49,020 bases of DNA from Pseudomonadota bacterium (lineage in GTDB: Bacteria; Pseudomonadota; Gammaproteobacteria; Burkholderiales; JAJZUU01). This document shows, in pieces, positions 16,488 through 24,800 of this stretch (position 1 is the first letter of the stretch; every line of letters starts with the position of its first letter). The DNA is taken from assembly GCA_021848325.1 (NCBI GenBank), contig JAJZUU010000014.1, positions 1-49,020 on the forward strand, given 5' to 3'. Below the pieces are notes generated by a model. It searched no databases. It was not told the DNA's origin and saw only the letters and a list, made by a program, of their open reading frames with translations. The position numbers and the translations under genes were made by a program.

Positions 16488-19028
16488 TCAAGTATGTCCC
16501 ATCTCAAGAACCGAAAGCACGAGGGCGGCGTCTTCAGCATGCATACCCTTCAGGCATTGCAGCAAAGCAGTAAGGGCGGGCTTCCAAAGCTGCGGTGCCC
16601 AGCCTTCACCGGCGTCCTCATCTTGCGCATCTTCAATCCTTGCCGCCGCGTCGTCCTCCCGTATGAATTCTGGCTTGTGATCAAGTGAAATACGCACCGC
16701 CAAGGCTGCCATATTGCTCGGCAGAGGCAAGCTAGCCACACCCTCGGACATGGACATCACAATCCTGGGGGACCTTGTACGCCCGGGGCCGATGATTTTG
16801 CGCTGCACACTATCAATGAGGGGGCGGGCGTAGACGTCAAGCGGCGAGAGGTTTGCATCCAGAATCACGACAGACCGGGTCTCGTCCTCCACAATCCCCT
16901 TCATCTGCCCATCTTCGGTCAATCCAATCGCGCAGTCCATGACCATGCAGCCCGGCGGATCCTTGCGGCCCCATGCTTCCGCTGCAAGACGCGCCGCGAT
17001 GCCTTCAATTACAAGGATCATGCCCGCACAAGAGACGGCCTCTCCCGTGACTTCTAATGCCTTGGCGTGCCGAGTTGTTAACCCAAGTGATTTCAGGATG
17101 TCCAAGAACGGCGTAGCGTCATAGTCTGCCGTCCTGAATTTACTGGGTGATGAATCGACAACTACGGCACCCACAGGATTATCAGAGCTGCCCAATTCCT
17201 CTATAAGAGCCTTGAACACCACGACCTGACCAAGCGTTCCGAATGCATCCTCTTTAGCTCTTTTGATTGACTCTTTAATTGCCTTTGATACCGAGGATGG
17301 CAATGCACGCTGCTCTCTTTCCTGTTTGGCAATGCTTTCTTTTAGGGCATCGCGTTCCTTCTCCAACTGTTCGAGTTCCTTAATCAGCGCGTTTTTCTTC
17401 CCGGTCTGCTCATCAACTCTTTCTTGAATCGACCGCTCAATCCTCGCCGCAATTTTTTCACCCTTCATTACCTCCTCAAGCAAGAGGGCAACGGCGCCCT
17501 CGTCGTTCTCGATATATTTAAGCTCTTGAAGCAATCTAGCTCGACGCGCAGCATTAACGTGCGTCTCCCCTGAATTGATACTATCCAGAAGATACTTCTG
17601 CTGCGCCTTTGTAAGTTTTTCGGAGTCAGTCTTTTTGCAGGAGAACAATTTCTTCAGCGTTGACGCCAATGTTGCGCATTCGTATTGCTCATGTACTGGG
17701 AGCGGGCCAGGCACAAGCATCCTGCCCTCGAAACTAAAAGCGCTTAGAGCCCGCCAGCAAGGCAGTCCCTCGTCAAACCCATCGTCTCTAGTGAGATCTT
17801 TGCCAGAAGGACATCCGACAATAAGGTCGTCACGTAAGAGGAAGAGGAGGGGTTCCAATTGTTTCTTGCCAGACGGGGCTATTTGCTGCTTGATGAATTC
17901 GCGAACCGAATCATAGTCGGTCGAGACAAACGGGACCAATTGCACCTCATAGAGGTCAGTCTTAGCGCTTCTTAAGTGAAAGTTGTTGGGATGTGTTATA
18001 GAGCCATGTGGCTCATTAGGGGCAATGTGCCAAATGCCTATTTCGCCCCGCATAGGTTGTCTGGGGTAAGAGCGGCCCGCAAAGGCCTGAACATCGCCTG
18101 TTTCGGGGAACAAGGTCTCTCTTGTCTCTAGCTTTTCTAACGACAGCAATTTGCCATCAAAGGCCCGTATGGCAAATGGTTGGATAAAGACCGCCGTTTC
18201 TGGAAAGTCTTTAGTGCACCTGCCAATAATTTGGTCTCTGTCGAAGTCGAACTCCGGATTCTCTACTTCCTCATATCGGATTAGCTGAATCCCCGACGCG
18301 GCTGGCCTGGATGATTCTCTTATCTTTGCTAGACGCCCCGCATACTCAGAAAGAATGAATTTGACCTGTCCGAGTTCGCTGAGGTCTTCAAGTGCGCTTC
18401 TTGCCTCTTCGGAGTGACCCTCCTTTATGGCATACAGTCCGGTGACGAGGCTTGCAGTCGCTGGAGGCAGGTCGGAAAGATGCTCATCGGGATCTTTGCC
18501 CTCGAGCAAAGCCACCATAGCGCGGGCAAGTCCGGAATTGATGATCGTTAGCTCGTCGGCCATCTGTGACTCTTGGGACAGGGCTTCCTTGTCAGGCTCT
18601 GGTTCGCGATCGAGCTCCTGCCCATTGCCGACCGGCGATTTGAGAAACTCGATTAGTTTTGGTGAAGGGTCTGCGGAAAACAAGTGGAGTAGACAAGAAC
18701 GAGAGAGTCTTTTCGCATCGCTTTCCGGAATGTCTTCACTTGCACTCTCATATAAGCGGTACGTCTCAATCACCTCGTCAACCGGCTCAGGGTTGATCAT
18801 TGTGAGATTCGTTGAAAACCACTTTTGCACGATAAGGTCTGTGCTTGCGGGCAGGTTTACCATTGCGGCTATTCGAGCTTTCAACCCGTGAGGTTGGTTC
18901 TGTACTTTGGCGCCCTTCTGAAGGAGAGGTATCCGCTTGTCTAAGAAAAAGCGGCGAAGCTCATCGTCCCCTGTCCCGTAAGCCAACAGGTATCCGAAGC
19001 GTGCTTTATTGATTCGTAGGTAGGCCAT
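16488..19028 (-). CDS. Druantia operon gene 5, large coiled-coil protein (DruC-like by position)
   Basis: An 846-residue protein with no P-loop and no membrane segment. The N-terminus (MAYLRINKARFGYLLAYGTG) is followed by a mostly helical region, a middle beta-rich part (FIQPFAIRAFDGKLLSLEKL, then GEIGIWHIAPNEPHGSITHP), a coiled coil at about 555-620 (KKNALIKELEQLEKERDALK) and a C-terminal mixed domain (GLTTRHAKALEVTGEAVSCA). I do not recognise a family from the sequence. ATG 19028 is chosen over a longer frame whose first 63 residues overlap the preceding gene and look noncoding. Last gene of the operon, 32 bp after the previous gene, 200 bp from the left att site. The DruC name rests on operon membership only. 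Confidence 0.65.
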   Translation of the reverse strand: MAYLRINKARFGYLLAYGTGDDELRRFFLDKRIPLLQKGAKVQNQPHGLKARIAAMVNLPASTDLIVQKWFSTNLTMINPEPVDEVIETYRLYESASEDIPESDAKRLSRSCLLHLFSADPSPKLIEFLKSPVGNGQELDREPEPDKEALSQESQMADELTIINSGLARAMVALLEGKDPDEHLSDLPPATASLVTGLYAIKEGHSEEARSALEDLSELGQVKFILSEYAGRLAKIRESSRPAASGIQLIRYEEVENPEFDFDRDQIIGRCTKDFPETAVFIQPFAIRAFDGKLLSLEKLETRETLFPETGDVQAFAGRSYPRQPMRGEIGIWHIAPNEPHGSITHPNNFHLRSAKTDLYEVQLVPFVSTDYDSVREFIKQQIAPSGKKQLEPLLFLLRDDLIVGCPSGKDLTRDDGFDEGLPCWRALSAFSFEGRMLVPGPLPVHEQYECATLASTLKKLFSCKKTDSEKLTKAQQKYLLDSINSGETHVNAARRARLLQELKYIENDEGAVALLLEEVMKGEKIAARIERSIQERVDEQTGKKNALIKELEQLEKERDALKESIAKQEREQRALPSSVSKAIKESIKRAKEDAFGTLGQVVVFKALIEELGSSDNPVGAVVVDSSPSKFRTADYDATPFLDILKSLGLTTRHAKALEVTGEAVSCAGMILVIEGIAARLAAEAWGRKDPPGCMVMDCAIGLTEDGQMKGIVEDETRSVVILDANLSPLDVYARPLIDSVQRKIIGPGRTRSPRIVMSMSEGVASLPLPSNMAALAVRISLDHKPEFIREDDAAARIEDAQDEDAGEGWAPQLWKPALTALLQCLKGMHAEDAALVLSVLEMGHT

Positions 19029-19060
19029 GGTAGATCTCGTTCCGATTATTATCCTTATCG

Positions 19061-20614
19061 CTAATGCTCCGCTGCAGCACGAATGTACACCATCAGAGGG
19101 CTCGTTAAGATTGGCCCCAATTTTTGCATATTGCCTTGGCTTGGGGTTGCAATAAAATCCCGAACAAAGGCCGCGATTTGCGGACCGTGTTTCGCCCGAA
19201 TTAGGCCGTCGATCCACGTCCCCTTAGGTGACTGGCTGTTTTGATGCCAGCCCTCCGCCTTCTGCTCCCCGTCTTGATTCTCCGCCAGCCTGGAACTTTC
19301 CGGCCTGATTTCTCCGAAGCCACCTGCACTTAGAGTCTTGTCAGTGTTCTCCGGCAACGTTACTGCAGCCCCGCTGAGAATCCAGCCTTCGTTGATCTTG
19401 GCAACGTGCTCCGCCAGTCGATTACTACCACATTCGACTCTAACCTCCTGCGAGAACAGTTGCTCTGAGGAGAGCGGCGTGTCCATAAGCAGGTCCCAGC
19501 GTGTTTCCCTGGTATGGGCACGAAGTCCACCTGGCTGGATGAGGTCACACGCTTCGATCCGGATGACTGCTTGCTCGACGCCGTTAATCAGAATAGCCAC
19601 ATCCTGGGTGCCTAGCCGAATCCCATTTATCTGGACCCAGTCATCTGCTAGTGCGGTAACTCGTGTATCTGCAAGCAGATCAGGCGGGCCCTCGACTGAA
19701 ACCTCACGATTCGAGGTTCTGCGGACATACAGGACTTCGGGGGGTTGTGGGTATACGTATGCCCCGTCAGCCGCTAAATGATGAGGAGAAGGGTGCACAA
19801 TATACGCGCGTGGCTGACGCGGGCGTATGGACCGGCCAAAAAATTCAGCGAGCATCTTCTCATACGCGTCCCAACGCGATGCAATAAGAGTCGCAGGAAG
19901 CTCCGCTTCGTATACATGCCACTGCGCCAGCGAACCGCGTCGGCTCCATTCGATGACTGCTGTGACTCGATCGGGCGGAGTAACCGGGACATCTGTAACG
20001 ACCCAGTAGCGCCCCCCCCATTCCAGCGGCTCCCGAGGAAACAAGAACCTTCCGACGCTTTCTACTGCGGCAAACAGGTTCATGCCGTGCACAAACGAAT
20101 CAGTCTGCGACGCGAGATGGTCCGATAGTGCTAACAGGTCTCCAGTCCCAGCGCATTCTAAAAGCGGGACCGCAGGTGATACCGAAACCTTATAGGCCTT
20201 TGTTAACTGCGTGGCAGCAAATACTTTGACCCCCCTGCCATGCTGTATCTGCAAACTTCCATTCAGTTGTCCGACAGAGACTAGGGACGGTATCCGCACG
20301 AAAAGTTCAAACCCAGCAGGCTCGGGACGGTGAGCGAGAAATAGCCCACAACGCAAGGAGTCACGCTTTGGGAACAGCATTGAATTGTCAGACGATAGTC
20401 GGGGAACGAATCGTTGCAGAACATCCGGAGGAGGGTAGTAGTATTCACAATCTGGCTTGGCGCGTTTGCTGTAATGAGCAAAATGAGGCCGCCGCTCTTT
20501 ACCCGCTCGCAGATACACGGGCTCCCCGCATGTAGGGCACGTCAGGCCAAAACCGGAGTAGGCTCCTCTTCGGGCCGGTACAATCTCTCCTCGGTAGTCC
20601 TTGGCCCAGTCCAC
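19061..20614 (-). CDS. Druantia operon gene 4, CoiA-like zinc finger at N-terminus (DruB-like by position)
   Basis: A 517-residue protein. Residues about 20-60 read GFGLTCPTCGEPVYLRAGKE then RRPHFAHYSKRAKPDCEYYY. The CxxC, PHFAH and later Cys match the zinc-binding start found in CoiA-type competence proteins and in many defence-associated proteins. The remaining 450 residues are beta-rich with no motif I can name (for example YWVVTDVPVTPPDRVTAVIE). It starts 3 bp after the stop of the DruA-like gene, so translation is probably coupled. A role as DruB is inferred from position and size. The finger suggests contact with DNA or RNA, but the CoiA nuclease-like part is not visible. Confidence 0.65.
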   Translation of the reverse strand: MDWAKDYRGEIVPARRGAYSGFGLTCPTCGEPVYLRAGKERRPHFAHYSKRAKPDCEYYYPPPDVLQRFVPRLSSDNSMLFPKRDSLRCGLFLAHRPEPAGFELFVRIPSLVSVGQLNGSLQIQHGRGVKVFAATQLTKAYKVSVSPAVPLLECAGTGDLLALSDHLASQTDSFVHGMNLFAAVESVGRFLFPREPLEWGGRYWVVTDVPVTPPDRVTAVIEWSRRGSLAQWHVYEAELPATLIASRWDAYEKMLAEFFGRSIRPRQPRAYIVHPSPHHLAADGAYVYPQPPEVLYVRRTSNREVSVEGPPDLLADTRVTALADDWVQINGIRLGTQDVAILINGVEQAVIRIEACDLIQPGGLRAHTRETRWDLLMDTPLSSEQLFSQEVRVECGSNRLAEHVAKINEGWILSGAAVTLPENTDKTLSAGGFGEIRPESSRLAENQDGEQKAEGWHQNSQSPKGTWIDGLIRAKHGPQIAAFVRDFIATPSQGNMQKLGPILTSPLMVYIRAAAEH

Positions 20615-20617
20615 TGT

Positions 20618-21820
20618 TTAACAGGCCTTATTCGCGCACCACGTGGTGCAAAGGTCGCTCTCAGATGCAATTCCCTGAAGAAAGTCCTGTTGTTGCCAAT
20701 TACGAAACCCGGGCATCCGCACGGATCGAGGTATCACCCAACGGGCGAGGGCTGCATTGCCTCGATCTTCGACGGTAGGCAGCCCTTTATAACGGACTTG
20801 CGTATGCTCTCCCCGCAGTACCTGCAGGGCATTCGTCGCCAATGGGGAGAAAAACACCTCCCGGGCCAAGCCGTGGCGAGCGAGATCCGGATTCATTCCA
20901 AGACTGGCGAAGGCCTTTTTGACCACTCTCAACCTAAAATTGGGCCCTTGCCCATAGGCGTGAGAACCGGCATAGACATCACCGATCGTCTCAAGGTAGT
21001 TTCTAAGGTCCTCAAACAAGGCATCGGAAATGTGGAAGTGGCCCCAACCACAGCTATAGCCAATCGATTGAAAAATTGATTCTCCCCCAATTCGAAGCCG
21101 GTTGTAGATGGAGGAGCGGCCAAGGGCGGATGTTGTTGTAACCGCCACCAATTTTGCGTTTTTGCGTTCTCCGGAAATGATGCCTACTGAGTCTCGATAT
21201 TTGGTCTCGAAGGCGTTCGCCACCTCCCGCGTCTGTATAAGGCCTGCGATAAGCTTGCCACCTAACAGCATGTTATAAGGAGGGACGGCGCCAAGGGCAT
21301 AGGCATCCATCAGATTTACAAGCGCTCGCGCCCTTCGATGGTGGTCCCATCCAATGAATTCGTCGCGCGCCTTCAGATTGAACACTGCATCCCCGAGCGC
21401 AAAAATCCCGATAAGCTTCTCGTGAAAGTCATCCCAAACGAGAAACCGCATGCGGCGGCCATAGCCTTCCGAGATTGGAATCCGCCAGTAGTAAGTAGCC
21501 AGACGAAATAGATCGGATTGCCAAGTATTTGCATAGACAACCTCTAAACGCGGTCGAATCTTCTCCACATTGAGGTCGGAACCGGATGCAAAATGCAGAA
21601 TTAGCTTGTTCGCATGGTGGTCGATCCACTCCTTGTTGGCAACAAGTTTGGATTCCCTCTGATGCGCATGCATGTCGCGATAGGTCTGCTTATCCAAGCC
21701 AGGAGGCACAAGGGCCCCGTCAGGGCCTTTAGTGAACCCCAACTGTTTAAAGTGGTTGCGAACCCTACGACGCAAACGAGCCTCTTCGCCGGGGATCGTA
21801 ATTATTGCAGCGCTCTTCAT
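20618..21820 (-). CDS. druA: DruA-like protein (DUF4338), Druantia anti-phage system
   Basis: A 400-residue protein. Residues about 120-205 carry the DUF4338 signature: GRRMRFLVWDDFHEKLIGIF, ARDEFIGWDHHRRARALVNL and MDAYALGAVPPYNMLLGGKL. This domain defines DruA of Druantia type I systems and also occurs in some transposon-related proteins. The N-terminal 110 residues and the C-terminal 150 residues are additional. The ATG overlaps the stop of the helicase gene by 4 bases (ATGA), and the next gene starts 3 bp after its stop, so all are one operon. Biochemical role in defence is unknown. The DUF4338 call is good; calling it DruA depends on its DruE-type neighbour. Confidence 0.78.
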   Translation of the reverse strand: MKSAAIITIPGEEARLRRRVRNHFKQLGFTKGPDGALVPPGLDKQTYRDMHAHQRESKLVANKEWIDHHANKLILHFASGSDLNVEKIRPRLEVVYANTWQSDLFRLATYYWRIPISEGYGRRMRFLVWDDFHEKLIGIFALGDAVFNLKARDEFIGWDHHRRARALVNLMDAYALGAVPPYNMLLGGKLIAGLIQTREVANAFETKYRDSVGIISGERKNAKLVAVTTTSALGRSSIYNRLRIGGESIFQSIGYSCGWGHFHISDALFEDLRNYLETIGDVYAGSHAYGQGPNFRLRVVKKAFASLGMNPDLARHGLAREVFFSPLATNALQVLRGEHTQVRYKGLPTVEDRGNAALARWVIPRSVRMPGFRNWQQQDFLQGIASESDLCTTWCANKAC

Positions 21821-24800
21821 GCGATTATTCCGTATGCGCCTGGCAGGTCCCTGGACAGTTCGTAGGGTGAAAACGCGGCCTTAGTGCCTGCCTTGGCGAA
21901 CCCATAATGCTCTGGGCGAACGAGCGAGGGGTATGAATACAAGTCCACTGTCTTTCCGTCGTTGCGTATGGCCGTGGCGGGGGAACTATTGGTGTGGGCA
22001 ATCTGCCATCCAGCCAGCTCCAGCATGTCAATCAGCGGGCGCAACGCGTTGTGTTGTTCCTCAACCGGCGGTTTGGCCGGAAGCACACCATCTCTGATAA
22101 ATCGTAACAAATCAAGCGCCAGTATGCGATCGAGAGTCGCATGATAAAAACGGTTGCCATAGTGGCGCAAGCACTTGTCGCATGACGAGGAGCAATCGCA
22201 ACCATCCAGCAAACTTTCGACTCGCACCATCACGTTATCCATCACCTCCCCGGCTTGGGTTGCGTAGCCGGCCCCTCCCGAGAGCGTGTCGTAAATAAAA
22301 ATATCTGCAAAATTTTCGTTCCCAACACGCAGGAACCGGAATCCCGCATTTATTTCCCGGATATCGATATCTAACTCTCTCCCAATGCCCAGCACTATTG
22401 CTTCGGCTAGGGATTGCATAGCGTCGGATATAGGAGCTCGCTCGGTGCGATCCACCGGATCGAACCGCAACGCATCGCCTAACGGCATTCGCAGTAACAA
22501 CGTATCTGAGTTGAAACTGTAGCCAAGGTATACCCGCTTATACTGCCCCTGGCATCGTGTAGGGCGGGCGCGCCCCGAAACATAGTAATCGCGGTCATGA
22601 GTCCCCATATCGCTGTCGTCAAGTGCTGCCCTCCCGCACTGATTGCATATACGGAACCCATCGTGCTGGCCGTTTTCCTCTTCACCCTTATTGACCATCA
22701 CCAACTGTTGGTTACGCGTGAAAGCAATCTGGCCGTTCATGCCGAACCGCTTCCAGTTAAAGCTGCCATGCTCGGGAACGGACAACTGAGCGCTGGTGGC
22801 ATTAGTAAACACCTGCTCGTCGTCATGTTCATCAACCTCCCGGCATCCTGCCGGAAATACAACCTGCGGGACAATGACGGTCCTCGCCTCAAGAGCCGCA
22901 GCACCGCATAACGGGCAATCCTCCCCCACTGGCTCACTGTGCCTGAACCCCGGCGTGAATCCACACTCCGGGCAATAGATGTAATAACGTCGTTCAGAGA
23001 ATAGGCGCACGGCCCGGTTCTCAACTGCGCTTGAACCATTTGCAGCAACCGTTCCCACCCGGTAGGTCTTCTTGTCAACGACCACAAATCGGCCTGGCGC
23101 ATACTCGGACAGTGCCACGTTAAGCCCTTGTTGTGGTCGTTGAATGATATTAACTTTGGTGAAGCCATTGCTTCTATCCAGCGGACCTTCGATCTGAAGG
23201 GCACAAAGATCGCGCGGAAATGCGTAGGAGGGAAGGAAACCGCGACTGAACAGAAACTCAATAAGGTTCAGTTCTGATGCTTCAAGCTCATCCTCGCTCG
23301 TGGGACGAATACGCTCAAGTTCAAGAAGGAATTCGTCGGCTACCTCAGCAGGCATTTTCTCATACGAAACAGGGAGCCATTTTTGAATAGCGGAGAAACG
23401 TGATTGAGCCGATTCAGCTGTCTTTAGCCACTCTTCAAACGCCTGCAAGCTAAACGTGCCTTCTCCGCCATAAAAGGCCATGGTCTTTCCCAGCACAGAG
23501 AAAATATCCGATCCACCTGGAATCGGACTCTCCAAATGGAAGAACGACTGTATCAGTTGGGCACGGATGTGCCTCTCAATAATTTTCGGGTTACCAATGT
23601 CGATTCCAGGAAGGGTTGGCTCCCCCGCAATGATTGGCTCAGGGTTTTCGAAGTAATGATTGTCATGCGGGCTGTTCTGCGCATAGGTCACAACCGTAGA
23701 AATGGCTGAGCCACGGCGTCCAGTGCGTCCTGCACGCTGCTGATAGTTCTGTCTAAGCGGCGGAACGTTACGTAGACCAACAGCCACCAATGACCCAATA
23801 TCAATTCCTACCTCCATCGTGGTCGTGCTGCTTAGAACATCGATGGAGGTATCTGTCGGCGCCACCAATATATCGCGGAAACGACGTTCGAAGTCCTCGG
23901 TAGTCGTGCTAGGATCGTCTACATCGCGATATGAGAGCTGTGCCGTATGTTCTTCAACCGATAGATTGAATGGACGCGCCTTACCTTCCAGCACATCGAC
24001 CACGGGATCTCTGAAGAAAGCCTTCCGCGCGCGCAAATAGTCAGTCGCTCCTGGGTTGACGGCCACGACACCACTCGCAAGGCAAACGGGGCAGTGCCCC
24101 CACCACTCAACAGGGGACACAGTAGCGCAGTGCGAACACTGATACCAGCGCTGCTCGTCTGTAGCTAAAATTAGAGACAGCTTGTTGGGGTCAATGAACT
24201 GGCCGGCGCGGCTTGTGCTTGTCTGGCACAAGACTCCCGCGAACACTCGGAATACCCTGTCGAGATCCGGAATCCTTTCGCGCAGAAATCCCTGAGTCTG
24301 TTGGCTAAAGCCGGCAGTTACATCTAGTCCACCAGCGAGTGGGTGGCCGGCAGCCTTAACTCTAACTCCTTGGGCTAAATTGCTATCGATAGCAAACGCA
24401 TTTGCGAAGGATTGAAGCCACGCCATCAGAACTCTATCCAGATCCGCCTTGCCAAGACCGGTAAGTTCGTCCGTTATGGTTCGATACGCTATCTTGGTCA
24501 CAGTTAGATATGCCAACGTTAGCGCGCTAACGGAATAAAAAGGAGACCCAAGGTGCCTTAACAGAAGCGCATTGAAACTGGGAGGCGGAGTATGCTGATC
24601 CTGTAGTGCGCCTTCTAGATCGCCTTTGTAATACCTCAGATAATTTCTAACTTCTTGCTGCAAATGATCCCTGTCACTACCGTCAAACAGGAGCAACGAG
24701 TGCTGAGCGAGCGCGTGAACCACGGCAACATACGTTCGTCTGAGGCGGGGTTCCTGATTGATAGCCAACAGTTCCTTAACCCCCAGCAGAAGAAGTTGCC

